A stretch of 22,731 nucleotides of DNA, taken from a virus. Each line of letters opens with the position of its first letter. Position 1 is the first letter of the stretch. The stretch lies in IMG/VR virus record IMGVR_UViG_3300023184_000549, positions 1 through 22,731 of that record; one strand, given 5' to 3'. This document shows, one piece after another, positions 6,241 to 13,637 of the stretch. The position numbers and the translations under genes are program-made. The notes under the pieces were generated by a model. The model had not been told where the DNA came from and did no database searches. It worked only from the letters and a program-made list of their open reading frames with translations.

Positions 6241-8501
6241 TGATATGACAACTTAGCAGCGTTTTCGGAATCTTTCAAAGCCATTTTTTGGTTGGCCTCC
6301 ATCATGCGCAAATTCATCTTTAGCTCTGACTGCTGTTTAAGCATGTCCATTTTAACCTGGTGTTCAGCCAAGCGTTGTCTAAGTCGTACATCCATGTCCG
6401 CATCGCCAGCTACATTAGGCTGAGCATCTCCAGCTTGTTGAGGCCCTTGTTCGGCCTGCTGTCGGCGCAACTTTTCAACATGCTTTGCCCCATTAGTTAC
6501 AACTTCCGTTATCTGGGATAATATCTTACGGTTTGCAGCGGCTTCGTCACGAGTGACTGGGTCGCCAGACATTTGCTCAACGTGCTGTGTTGTGTGCTCC
6601 AACATAGTCATTAACCCTGGGAGCACCGTTGGGAGGTCGGCACCGCTCTCGTTAATAGCGCTAACCCCTTGGGAAAGGGCTCCTATATGTACACGCGAAT
6701 GGACAGAATGGTTATCGTTAGGAAAAGTAGGAAGCGCAACGCCCTCTTTAAGAGAGCTGTTCTCAAGGTTAGCGAACTTCTCATCGAGCGATGGGCGGGC
6801 TTCTGCGGATGGTTTTTGCACATATCGGTCGGCGTTGTCATACCCGATTCTAGCGGCAACTCGATCACGTAACAGGTTCTGCCTGCCAAAATCATCGAAC
6901 GCAGGAGCAATCTGCGAGAACTCATCAAACGTTAGCTGCCGCATCTGTTCGCTGCCTGCCCCTATTGCGCGAACGATAGTGACTCTCGCAATATCTACCG
7001 CGTAAATAGCTTCCAATGGAACTCCTCGCTCGAAGCACCTTTTTCGGAACTCTCTTACCTCGTTCCCACCTGGGTCATCTGGGAGATACCCACGTCTACA
7101 TACACGGCGAACTACCTCTCTGAACAAGCGTTCGAGTGGGTCGTAAAAAAGAGAAAGGGCCGAAGTGCTTAGCCGTGCTCTATCGGACTGCTGGGCCTTA
7201 ACCTCATATTTAGTCTTCTCACGGGAGTCAACTTCGGCAGCTTGTGCTTGGTACCCAGCTGTTCGGTTTGAAATCAACCGCGACATATCACTCAGCACTG
7301 GGATAACTGAAGTTGATGCGTTTGGTATGGTACGATCTTGTATCTCTACTCCAGGGGATAAAATAGTGTAGGGCCCAAAGTAAGTGAGTTGAAGATTCTG
7401 AAGAGCCTCTTCATTCGTAGGCTGAAGTATAACAGAAGAGCTAAGGAGCGCCCCGTCAACCATCTGGCAGCGAAGCCTGTTGCTAGTCTGAATCTCCGTA
7501 AAAATCTTTGCTCCAAGCCCACGAATACTGTGGTAGTGGCCATTTACTCCCACACCGTAAGTAAACACCGTAAACGCCTGTTCCATGCTTGGGAACTTAC
7601 CAACCTTCCTGTACAAGAACCCATCGACATTGGGGGTGTCGCTCTCCATAATAATGCAATGGGTCACCCTTCCGTCGAACTCAACATTCCAAATATGGAC
7701 TAGCTTAATTTCCGAAGATGTGGCAGTGCCGATATATAAATCGTTAGACTTCATCTCCCTAACAATCCCCTCCCAGTCGGTTGAATGTAGCCCAGAGCCA
7801 GAAGAGCTAGTTACAGCGTTTTGTATAGCACGTTTCACTACCTCTACATTCCACCCAACTTCAGTAGCGCTTTCAGGGTCTTCGATAAACCTGTAAAGTT
7901 GTTGGGCCTGCATTACTCGTGAGCAGCAAGCTACCTCGATTTCGGATTCGGAAGCCAAAGTCCTGCGAGGGATTAGGAACTCGCCAAGACCTCCAACCCG
8001 CCAGCGCCAATCGAGGTCACACTCAAAATACGTGATTCCGACCCCATGTGCTACAAAGTGGGTTGCGAGCCTCAACCAATTAGGTGTGTAGGGGTTCCAA
8101 CCACGCAACATGCGAGTTAGTTCAGCGGAAATAATACCCTCGTATTCAAGACGTTCTTGGCGTTCTCCAAATTTTGTTTTGAAGTTTACAAGAGTCTCAA
8201 CGCTAGATAATAAGTCAACGTACCCAGATAGGGCTGCTTCAAGTAAAGCATCGGCTTCGCCAAAATTGACGTTCGCTCTTGCTCCCTGTCCAGTAGCCCT
8301 TAATTCAGCATCGTCGTAGGGAGGTGCCCCAGCAAACATTTCATCAATCGCGGCTCGGTTTCTAGCACTAGACTCATCCGCCTTACGTAGCTTGGAATAA
8401 ATTTCACGAGCACTATTGGCATCTTTGATCCTTGTTCGGGGAGCGGCCCCCTTTTCGGAAAGGTTCTCAAGCAGTAGGTCGTTTGGTTGATCGCTGGGCA
8501 T
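6234..8501 (-). CDS. Portal protein
   Basis: A 755-residue protein, a size typical of the large portals of podovirus-like phages. It lies directly downstream of the terminase gene, as usual. The N-terminal region (residues about 25-60, ANSAREIYSKLRKADESSAR and DEMFAGAPPYDD) and the region around 130-160 (MLRGWNPYTPNWLRLATHFV) are characteristic of large portal proteins. The C-terminal 120 residues are rich in Q, K, M and E (QVKMDMLKQQSELKMNLRMM) and probably form a long helical barrel or coiled coil inside the head. The product should form the dodecameric DNA channel at one capsid vertex and dock the terminase. The start ATG at 8501 has no Shine-Dalgarno sequence and follows a promoter with a good TTGACA. 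Confidence 0.85.
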   Translation of the reverse strand: MPSDQPNDLLLENLSEKGAAPRTRIKDANSAREIYSKLRKADESSARNRAAIDEMFAGAPPYDDAELRATGQGARANVNFGEADALLEAALSGYVDLLSSVETLVNFKTKFGERQERLEYEGIISAELTRMLRGWNPYTPNWLRLATHFVAHGVGITYFECDLDWRWRVGGLGEFLIPRRTLASESEIEVACCSRVMQAQQLYRFIEDPESATEVGWNVEVVKRAIQNAVTSSSGSGLHSTDWEGIVREMKSNDLYIGTATSSEIKLVHIWNVEFDGRVTHCIIMESDTPNVDGFLYRKVGKFPSMEQAFTVFTYGVGVNGHYHSIRGLGAKIFTEIQTSNRLRCQMVDGALLSSSVILQPTNEEALQNLQLTYFGPYTILSPGVEIQDRTIPNASTSVIPVLSDMSRLISNRTAGYQAQAAEVDSREKTKYEVKAQQSDRARLSTSALSLFYDPLERLFREVVRRVCRRGYLPDDPGGNEVREFRKRCFERGVPLEAIYAVDIARVTIVRAIGAGSEQMRQLTFDEFSQIAPAFDDFGRQNLLRDRVAARIGYDNADRYVQKPSAEARPSLDEKFANLENSSLKEGVALPTFPNDNHSVHSRVHIGALSQGVSAINESGADLPTVLPGLMTMLEHTTQHVEQMSGDPVTRDEAAANRKILSQITEVVTNGAKHVEKLRRQQAEQGPQQAGDAQPNVAGDADMDVRLRQRLAEHQVKMDMLKQQSELKMNLRMMEANQKMALKDSENAAKLSYQV

Positions 8502-8516
8502 GGGTATGTTAGCCAG

Positions 8517-8547
8517 ATATTATTAAATGGTCGCAAGATATTGTCAA
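8517..8547 (-). promoter_or_regulatory. Portal promoter with TTGACA and AATAAT/TAATAA
   Basis: On the minus strand TTGACA (8542-8547) is followed by a 17-base spacer and AATAAT (8519-8524), or a 16-base spacer and TAATAA. The downstream sequence, TATCTGGCTAACATACCCATG, aligns with the leaders of the GGTRTAATATC elements. This is the best sigma-70-like promoter in the window. The leader to the portal ATG would be about 10 bases. Confidence 0.55.
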
Positions 8548-8563
8548 ACGATGATTTCAAAAG

Positions 8564-10399
8564 TTACATGCGAGTTATGAACCTAGGAGTGTTTACGTGG
8601 TTTAACCTGCGCATTAAAGTGCTGAATGGGATTCCAGGGGAGTCGGACATAGACAGCTCTATAGACCTATCTGCGCCAAAACCAAATTTAACTCGGCATA
8701 GAGCTACAAGCATTAAAGCTGCGTCGGCTTCATCGGGAGATTTACCAATACGCATTTTCATATCGGGTTTGGGTTCTGCCTTCAGCCTCATCGAAGACCC
8801 TTTTTGTGTCTCGTACGTTCTGGCGCATAGTTCTCGTGCGAGGGAAGGGGAGATACCCTTTATTTGACCTGTGCGCATAAGCTCTTTTGCTCCGAACCAA
8901 ATTTCAGACACCCGATTGTAGTACCGCTCGTTGCTAGGGGTGGGGTCCGAAACACTAGCTGGGAGAGTACTAGCCGCCCCAGCGAAATCTATACGATTGA
9001 CCCGTGGGGACCACTCCCGAGCTACGACATCTCCGAAGGGCTTGCCTGCGCCTGATGCGTCAAAAGCCGCGTTCTCTGGAGGTACCCCCCTGCAAACACA
9101 TAGTTCTCGAAACTGGCGAGAAATTTGGAAAGCGCGAGGGGTTCCGACATCCGTGACATCTTCGGTTAGGAACTCTACGGAATCGAAGCACAGTGTCTTC
9201 ACTCCATTTATGTTCTCCCCAAATGACCCAAAATATAAAGCAGAACGATCACCCCCGTTTGTGAAAGCGGGGTCAAGAGCTGCAACTTTTATCGGGGGCT
9301 TAAGCCACACGGCAGGCTGGTCAGCTTGAAACTTGATGATGTCCGCTTCGGAGTAGATTCCATCAGCCATTCCAGTCGGAGACCAAAACCCGCGAACCAT
9401 TCGCCAATACGCATTGGAATTTTCTCCCAAGGATTCGCGTTGCTGGGCTAGAAAATCGGAAGTGATAAGCCACGGGTAGATAGTTTTTCCTGCCGTAACA
9501 TTGGGGCTCTTCTCGCCGTCGAGGCGCAAACATTTTCCACGTTCCGTTTCCCAAGACTGCGACTCGCTGTTAATCGAAGACCACCCCGCTTTAGGTTTTG
9601 AGAAAACACCAAAAGCATCGTAGTAGCTAGCTGGGTTGCCTAGCCCCACCATTTGAAACCATGGATTGATGGCGAGGTTAGAGTAAGCGGCACCGACCAC
9701 AGATTCTCCAAGCTCTGGCAACTCGTCAGCGATGAGCAAAACTCGCGGAGCTTTAAAACCGATGAGCTTTCCGTAAGCTTCTTTGTCTTTGCTTTTCTCT
9801 GCCGCGATAAGAGATATGCCGCTACGATCAGAGCCAGTGGTATCCTTGCTCCCCATGTCGTAGCGAATGAGCCCAACGGAATCGACAAGCTTGCCAGGGG
9901 CTCGTCCAGGGATCGCCTGCCAGTAATCGCGGATCGCTCCCCAAATACGTTTACGCGAATCTTTCAGTGAGGTGGAGGTGACTAGCACCATCGTTTTGCT
10001 TGGCAAGCATAAAAAATTTACTATTGCCCATAGCGCTCCGAAATCGGACTTGCCCGTGGAAGCCGCTCCAGCAATGGAAAGGAAGCTTTTTGGTTGCGAC
10101 ATCATTTCACAGGCTTCCTCTAACATTGCTTCTGCCCAAGGGTGCCAAACAAATTTTTTTCGTTTATTTTGAGGACCCCAAAGAATGCCTGAGATAGCTT
10201 TGAAATGCTCAGCTCTGCCCAGAGAGCCAGGTATTTCCTCGGTTCCAAGGCGGAAGCATTTCAAGTGCCGCATCAGCGCGTTGTCCGTTTTCGGCCACCA
10301 CGCACCATATTCGTAGTCCAAGTTTGGGGGGCCTGCGGGGACTTGTTGAGCTGTTTCAGGTGAAGGTTGTGGGTTTTGTTGGGCGCTTTGTTGTGTCAT
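8564..10399 (-). CDS. terL: Terminase large subunit (packaging ATPase-nuclease)
   Basis: A 611-residue protein from the ATG at 10399; an upstream TTG at 10420 is possible but less likely. The ATPase domain has a Walker A-type loop GAASTGKS at about 111-118, Walker B LLIADE at about 221-226, and the coupling region GLGNPAS at about 252-258. The nuclease domain has ALDPAF with its first metal-binding Asp at about 376, AAFDASGAG as the second acidic motif, and DEADAALML near the C-terminus as the third. It should pump DNA into the procapsid through the portal and cut the concatemer. The first gene of the leftward late block; the att region lies just upstream. No small terminase subunit is visible here. 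Confidence 0.9.
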   Translation of the reverse strand: MTQQSAQQNPQPSPETAQQVPAGPPNLDYEYGAWWPKTDNALMRHLKCFRLGTEEIPGSLGRAEHFKAISGILWGPQNKRKKFVWHPWAEAMLEEACEMMSQPKSFLSIAGAASTGKSDFGALWAIVNFLCLPSKTMVLVTSTSLKDSRKRIWGAIRDYWQAIPGRAPGKLVDSVGLIRYDMGSKDTTGSDRSGISLIAAEKSKDKEAYGKLIGFKAPRVLLIADELPELGESVVGAAYSNLAINPWFQMVGLGNPASYYDAFGVFSKPKAGWSSINSESQSWETERGKCLRLDGEKSPNVTAGKTIYPWLITSDFLAQQRESLGENSNAYWRMVRGFWSPTGMADGIYSEADIIKFQADQPAVWLKPPIKVAALDPAFTNGGDRSALYFGSFGENINGVKTLCFDSVEFLTEDVTDVGTPRAFQISRQFRELCVCRGVPPENAAFDASGAGKPFGDVVAREWSPRVNRIDFAGAASTLPASVSDPTPSNERYYNRVSEIWFGAKELMRTGQIKGISPSLARELCARTYETQKGSSMRLKAEPKPDMKMRIGKSPDEADAALMLVALCRVKFGFGADRSIELSMSDSPGIPFSTLMRRLNHVNTPRFITRM

Positions 10400-10415
10400 T
10401 TTAGTGGGAAAATCT

Positions 10416-10436
10416 GTCAATAGAACGTCAATAGAA
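10416..10436 (+). repeat. Tandem GTCAATAGAA boxes left of att
   Basis: GTCAATAGAA at 10416-10425 and again at 10427-10436, spaced 11 bases, about one helical turn. The longer word TCTGTCAATAG recurs on the other side of the tRNA fragment at 10631-10641. Candidate arm-type sites for the integrase or sites for the excisionase. Confidence 0.45.
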
Positions 10437-10454
10437 AGTTCTGTACGTAGGTAA

Positions 10455-10483
10455 GGTTGTGGGTTCGACCCCCGCCGGGTGCA
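10455..10483 (+). other. Attachment site (attP): 3' end of a tRNA gene
   Basis: The sequence contains an intact T-arm: stem GTGGG (10459-10463), loop TTCGACC (10464-10470), stem CCCGC (10471-10475), with one G-U pair. It is followed by a 7-base acceptor 3' strand CGGGTGC (10476-10482) and discriminator A (10483). GGTT before it fits the end of a variable loop. No D-arm, anticodon arm or 5' acceptor strand (expected GCACCCG) is present, so this is not a complete tRNA. Such a fragment directly before an integrase gene is the classical phage att core: integration would rebuild the 3' end of the host tRNA gene. Identity of the tRNA is uncertain. Confidence 0.75.
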
Positions 10484-10630
10484 GTTTTTTTGTGCCCAAA
10501 AATCTGGAATCTAACTGTAGTAATACCAAGTACATCAAGAAAATAGGTGAGAAATGGGGTGAATATCTGGGGATGCTGCGATATTATCCGCGAAACAATT
10601 TACTTTATTTTTGAACATTTTTTGTCTATT

Positions 10631-10641
10631 TCTGTCAATAG
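10631..10641 (+). repeat. TCTGTCAATAG box right of att
   Basis: An 11-base copy of the word found left of the tRNA fragment (TCTGTCAATAG at 10413-10423 allowing one shift at the first base). It lies about 150 bases to the right of the att core and 75 bases before the integrase ATG, so repeats flank the core on both sides. Confidence 0.4.
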
Positions 10642-10714
10642 TAACACAGACAATTCAGGCCGAAAGTGGAAAGTTCAAAAACACCAACTCACGCCAGAAA
10701 CAAAAAAAATCAAA

Positions 10715-11959
10715 ATGCCGAAGCCAAAACAGAAAAAAATTTCAGACTATCCAAAGCGGTTTTCTAACCGCTACGGGAAGGTTGCAATTTATAAAAACGC
10801 GAACAATGCGGATTGGTTTATTTTTGTTGTGGCGTGGTCTGTTGGGAAACATCGGTACCGTAAAACATTCTCCGATGAAGTGGCGGCAGTTAACCACGCA
10901 GAACTTTTACTCGAACAATTTGAGAAGGGGCAGGCTCTAGCTGGCGCTATGACGCATAACGATGCTCTGTGCTTCAATGCGTGTGCAGAAAAACTAAACG
11001 GCGTTCCTATTATGGATGCTGTGGAATTCTACGTGCGAATGAATGGAGGGGGTTCCAAAGAAGAAACAAAAATAGTTGTTGACGTGGTTCCTGATTTCTT
11101 GAGTCACCAAGAAAAACAGGGCAACTCTGATAGAGACCTAAAGACCCTGAAGAGCCATTTAAAAGGCTTCAGCGATGCTTTGTGTGTTCCGCTAACTAAA
11201 ATCACAACTCAAAATATCAACGAGTACATACAAGCGAAACGGGAACTGAAACCTGGAGTTTTTGCGGAATGGGCAAACAAGTCCAAAAATAATGTTCGGA
11301 TAACGCTTCACAGATTTTTTGAGTGGGCTAAAGATAACAACAGACTCCCCAAAAATTGGGAGAACCCCGTGACTGCGTCTACTACATACAAAGTAGTGCA
11401 TTCCTCACCAGGGATCTTCACTCCAGATGATTTAAAAAAGATGCTCCCCCATGTGTCCAATAAGTGGCTCCCTTATTTTGCTATCTCCGCTTTTGCTGGT
11501 GTGCGTAACGCTGAAATACAGCGATTGACTTGGGACGAAGTTGATATGGAAGGTCGGCACATATTTCTGGACCCCCGCCATACCAAAACAAAACGTAGGC
11601 GCGTTGCGATTATGGAAGATTGCCTTGCGGAGTGGCTTAAAAAGTACACTGGAGAGCGTAAAGGATTTTTATGCCCCGAAAAAATATCACGGACTGGGAC
11701 TCATCACAGAGAAGACGCACCTAAGGTAGCGGACCCAAATAAAGAGACTTCAGCAGTGGCTAAAAAGGCAGGGGTTAAGTGGGTCCACAATGGACTTAGG
11801 CACTCATATATTTCGTACCAAATGGCTATTTGGAGGGATGACCAAAAAGTAGCCGAGCAGTGCGGGAACTCTCCGCAAGAAGTGCAGGAGAGTTATAAAG
11901 CAAACACAACTGAAAAGGAGGCTAAACGTTGGTTTTCAATATTGCCTAAAAGGTTTTAG
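10715..11959 (+). CDS. int: Tyrosine-recombinase integrase
   Basis: A 414-residue protein from the ATG at 10715 (MPKPKQKKISDYPKRF); a GTG at 10547 would add 56 unlikely residues. The N-terminal 100 residues are an arm-binding-like domain (YGKVAIYK..HRYRKTF). The core-binding domain spans about 120-230. The catalytic domain has R264 (GVRNAEI), K291 in HTKTKRRR, NGLRH with R362, CGNSP and nucleophile Y394 (ESYKA). Asn359 and Asn385 stand where most family members have His or His/Trp. I recall this Asn pattern from Verrucomicrobia and Planctomycetes integrases. It should recombine attP (10455-10483) with a host tRNA gene. Confidence 0.9.
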   Translation: MPKPKQKKISDYPKRFSNRYGKVAIYKNANNADWFIFVVAWSVGKHRYRKTFSDEVAAVNHAELLLEQFEKGQALAGAMTHNDALCFNACAEKLNGVPIMDAVEFYVRMNGGGSKEETKIVVDVVPDFLSHQEKQGNSDRDLKTLKSHLKGFSDALCVPLTKITTQNINEYIQAKRELKPGVFAEWANKSKNNVRITLHRFFEWAKDNNRLPKNWENPVTASTTYKVVHSSPGIFTPDDLKKMLPHVSNKWLPYFAISAFAGVRNAEIQRLTWDEVDMEGRHIFLDPRHTKTKRRRVAIMEDCLAEWLKKYTGERKGFLCPEKISRTGTHHREDAPKVADPNKETSAVAKKAGVKWVHNGLRHSYISYQMAIWRDDQKVAEQCGNSPQEVQESYKANTTEKEAKRWFSILPKRF

Positions 11960-12037
11960 GCGCATTAAACTTAAACAAACTCAATCATGCTCCGCTTTAC
12001 AAACGTAAAAGCTGGGCTCACATTCAAACTCAAATAT

Positions 12038-12253
12038 ATGGCAAATCAAATGGCAGACGGTCGTAAGCGTACAGTCTACATAGTAGACAAAGAAGACTAC
12101 AATGAACTCGAAGCTTACGCTAAAAAAATGGGGTTCACCACATCGGTACTACTCAGAGAGGCAACTTTCAGGTTAGCTGAAGAACTCCGAAATACAGGAA
12201 AGACGCAACTCGTGCGGCAACCAAAAGATAACGAAGGTCGACGAAACGAATAG
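12038..12253 (+). CDS. Ribbon-helix-helix DNA-binding protein (first copy)
   Basis: A 71-residue protein from the ATG at 12038 (context AAATATATGG). Another ATG at 11987 would add 17 residues that do not fit the fold. RKRTVYIVDKEDYNELEAYA, then KKMGFTTSVLLREATFRLAE, fits a ribbon-helix-helix fold: one beta strand (TVYIV) and two helices separated by the GFT turn. The tail is charged and probably flexible. Such proteins bind DNA as dimers and often act as small phage or plasmid repressors. Between integrase and excisionase it may regulate the lysogeny region. The target is unknown. Confidence 0.65.
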   Translation: MANQMADGRKRTVYIVDKEDYNELEAYAKKMGFTTSVLLREATFRLAEELRNTGKTQLVRQPKDNEGRRNE

Positions 12254-12301
12254 GTGTTAATTAGCCCTTGCAATTTCAGACGCCTTAAAGTAGATAAGAT
12301 A

Positions 12302-12327
12302 TTCTTTGCTTTCAGGGTATAATATCC
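12302..12327 (+). promoter_or_regulatory. Recurring promoter-like element before the second RHH gene
   Basis: The core GGGTATAATATCC (12315-12327) contains a perfect TATAAT. The 13 bases before it (TTCTTTGCTTTCA) align without gaps to those before the copy at 12870 (TTCATTGGTTAAG), giving a shared 26-base pattern. The leader to the ATG at 12394 is about 65 bases and contains a weaker GGTAATATC repeat at 12351-12359. No -35 consensus is seen at the standard distance. It probably starts the regulatory transcript of the RHH and excisionase genes. Confidence 0.55.
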
Positions 12328-12393
12328 AAAAGCAATAGAACAAACCCTCCGGTAATATCATCAGATATAAAAACGCAGACATCCTCATTTAAT

Positions 12394-12558
12394 ATGGGTC
12401 AGAAAAAAATACAACTTAGCCTTACAAAAACAGAACAGCAAAAATTACACAAAGTCTGCGACGAGCTTGGCATCGACAAGAGTTTCTTAGTGTCCCAAGC
12501 ACTAAGAAAACTTCTTGCTGAGTTAAAGCAAAACGGAAAGGGGGAGTGCGTATGCTAA
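12394..12558 (+). CDS. Ribbon-helix-helix DNA-binding protein (second, short copy)
   Basis: A 54-residue protein, MGQKKIQLSLTKTEQQKLHK then VCDELGIDKSFLVSQALRKL and a short tail ending GECVC. It has one beta strand (KIQLSLT), helix A (EQQKLHKVCDELG) and helix B (DKSFLVSQALRKLLAELK), the minimal RHH fold. It resembles the first RHH protein in layout but is not a close copy. The start context TTTAATATGG is A/T-rich with no Shine-Dalgarno sequence. Its stop TAA (12556-12558) overlaps the excisionase ATG (12552) by 7 bases, so the two are probably translated together. A repressor or antirepressor role is inferred. Confidence 0.7.
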   Translation: MGQKKIQLSLTKTEQQKLHKVCDELGIDKSFLVSQALRKLLAELKQNGKGECVC

Positions 12559-12893
12559 ATAGCACTCCCAAGTTAATAGTAGAGTGTGCGGGGTCGTTCA
12601 AAGTCAACGTTAAGCCTGGAGGCCGCGTGGAAATTGAGATGGAGCAAGTCTCAGGGGTCAACAGCGACTCGGATACTCTATACGATAAAGCTGGAGTAGC
12701 TAAACGTCTTGGTACGTGTGCTAGGTCAATTGAAAACTGGATGACTCAAAAAAAGCATCCTCTGCCATACATCAAAAATTGTGGGCACCCTAAATTTAGG
12801 GAGTCCGATATTATTTGGTGGTTGGATCAAGGTTGCTCTGTGGCAGCACGAAGGGCTTCATTGGTTAAGGGGTGTAATATCCTAACAACATGA
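12552..12893 (+). CDS. xis: Excisionase-like helix-turn-helix protein
   Basis: A 113-residue protein from the ATG at 12552. Residues about 42-92 (TLYDKAGVAKRLGTCARSIE, then NWMTQKKHPLPYIKNCGHPK and FRESDIIWWLDQG) are the winged helix-turn-helix of the MerR/excisionase class: a 'helper' helix, the recognition helix around RSIENWM, and a wing ending KFRESDIIWWL. The first 40 residues look like a separate beta segment (KLIVECAGSFKVNVKPGGRV) of unknown role. Location near the integrase fits an Xis-type directionality factor, although a transcription regulator is equally possible. Its TGA overlaps the resolvase ATG (ATGA at 12890-12893), and a promoter-like element lies within its last codons. Confidence 0.65.
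   Translation: MLNSTPKLIVECAGSFKVNVKPGGRVEIEMEQVSGVNSDSDTLYDKAGVAKRLGTCARSIENWMTQKKHPLPYIKNCGHPKFRESDIIWWLDQGCSVAARRASLVKGCNILTT
12857..12882 (+). promoter_or_regulatory. Recurring promoter-like element inside the end of the excisionase gene
   Basis: The core GGGTGTAATATCC (12870-12882) is followed by TAACAACATG, whose ATG is the resolvase start. It shares a 26-base ungapped pattern with the element at 12302-12327. The TGTAAT box ends 11 bases before the ATG, so the transcript would be nearly leaderless. It lies within coding sequence of the upstream gene. Confidence 0.5.
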
Positions 12894-13354
12894 TTTTACT
12901 AGGAATTGACCCAGGAGTAAACGGAGGGTTCGCCTCGCGTAATGGTAACGGAGACATATTCACGGGTCCGCTACCAGATACAGACGGAGACATACTTCAG
13001 TTGCTTGAAATGATCAGCCTCGGAAAGTGCAACGAAAAAATATGCTACTTGGAGAACATAGTTAAATTCACGGGCTCCCCAATGCCATCGTCGGCTATGG
13101 CAAGTTATGCCTCAAGTTGGGGAGTTCTTAAAGGTATTCTTATGGCTTTGAAGTTTCAACTGGTCTTGGTCACACCCCAAACATGGCAGAAAGCTGTTGG
13201 GGTTGGGACCAGTAAAGGGCTCACAAAAACAGAGTGGAAGAATAAACTTAAAGCAGAGGCTCAGCGCCTTTACCCGCGTAGCAGGATAACCCTAGCAAAC
13301 TCGGATGCAGCACTAATTTTTAGGTATGCAGAGCTTCAAGAAAAATCAAAATAA
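12890..13354 (+). CDS. RuvC-like Holliday junction resolvase
   Basis: A 154-residue protein of the RuvC-like RNase H fold. MILLGIDPGVNGGFA carries the first acidic residue (D7), YLENI the second (E55), and NSDAALI the third (D139). SSWGVLKGILMAL, VTPQTWQKAVG and SDAALIFRYAEL are typical segments of phage RuvC-like proteins, with the TWQK loop and the last acidic helix. It should cut four-way junctions that form during phage replication and recombination so that DNA can be packaged. It begins the replication block and has its own promoter-like element. Length is normal for the family. Confidence 0.85.
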   Translation: MILLGIDPGVNGGFASRNGNGDIFTGPLPDTDGDILQLLEMISLGKCNEKICYLENIVKFTGSPMPSSAMASYASSWGVLKGILMALKFQLVLVTPQTWQKAVGVGTSKGLTKTEWKNKLKAEAQRLYPRSRITLANSDAALIFRYAELQEKSK

Positions 13355-13355
13355 T

Positions 13356-13613
13356 ATGGAAGAAACAACAACACAAACGTACAGCGTAGTATGGGAGACC
13401 CTTTCACTGCGTAAGAGATGGGTAATGTGGTTTAACGGAATAATTGAAGCGGTCGCCAGCTTCCCTCAAAAAGACTTCCCAAGGATTACCCCTAGGGTAA
13501 TTAAACGCCGCCCATATGGAAAAAGGAAAAAGGCTCTTGGGGGTCTAAAAGCAACCGCTGAGGTGCCTAAGCGTACAAAATGGAAATGCCATGGGGAGAA
13601 GTCAACAAAATGA
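13356..13613 (+). CDS. Small basic phage protein of unknown function
   Basis: An 85-residue protein from the ATG at 13356 (context AAAATAATATGG), directly after the resolvase stop. The first 40 residues (YSVVWETLSLRKRWVMWFNG then IIEAVASFPQ) look like a small folded domain. The C-terminal half is very basic (RRPYGKRKKALGGLKATAEV and on to the end), suggesting nucleic-acid binding. Its peptide TAEVPKRT is echoed as TAEVPGRT at the start of the next protein. Its TGA overlaps the next ATG (ATGA, 13610-13613). Not recognised. Confidence 0.6.
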   Translation: MEETTTQTYSVVWETLSLRKRWVMWFNGIIEAVASFPQKDFPRITPRVIKRRPYGKRKKALGGLKATAEVPKRTKWKCHGEKSTK

Positions 13614-13637
13614 CCGCTGAAGTACCTGGACGCACAA
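13554..13637 (+). repeat. Imperfect direct repeat spanning a gene junction (25 bases, 59-base period)
   Basis: ACCGCTGAGGTGCCTAAGCG.. (13554-13578) and ACCGCTGAAGTACCTGGACG.. (13613-13637) match at 19 of 25 positions, and all six differences are transitions. The copies encode TAEVPKRT at the end of one gene and TAEVPGRT at the start of the next. Confidence 0.6.

Larger units (their letters stand above)
10400..10714. other. 315-base divergent intergenic region carrying the attachment site
   Basis: The region separates the leftward late block from the rightward early block. It holds repeated GTCAATAG boxes (10416, 10427, 10634), the tRNA 3'-end fragment (10455-10483) and a T-run (10485-10491). 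The frame stays open upstream of the integrase ATG from a GTG at 10547, but that stretch (FIFEHFLSISVNSNTDNSG) does not look like part of an integrase. No classical promoter for either arm is convincing. Confidence 0.6.

Noticed and set aside
6553-7005. Plus-strand open frame of 150 codons within the portal gene
   Set aside because: It overlaps a well-supported gene on the other strand, has no motif and no start signal; the same holds for other long opposite-strand frames in the late block.
10400-10420. Terminase start at a TTG at 10420
   Set aside because: It would add only seven residues with a rare start codon; the ATG at 10399 is more plausible.
10441-10483. A complete tRNA gene
   Set aside because: Only the T-arm and acceptor 3' strand are present. 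The bases before GGTT do not form an anticodon arm, and no 5' acceptor strand is found.
10547-10714. N-terminal extension of the integrase from a GTG at 10547
   Set aside because: The extra 56 residues do not look like integrase sequence. The ATG at 10715 fits the family start and has an A-rich leader like other genes.
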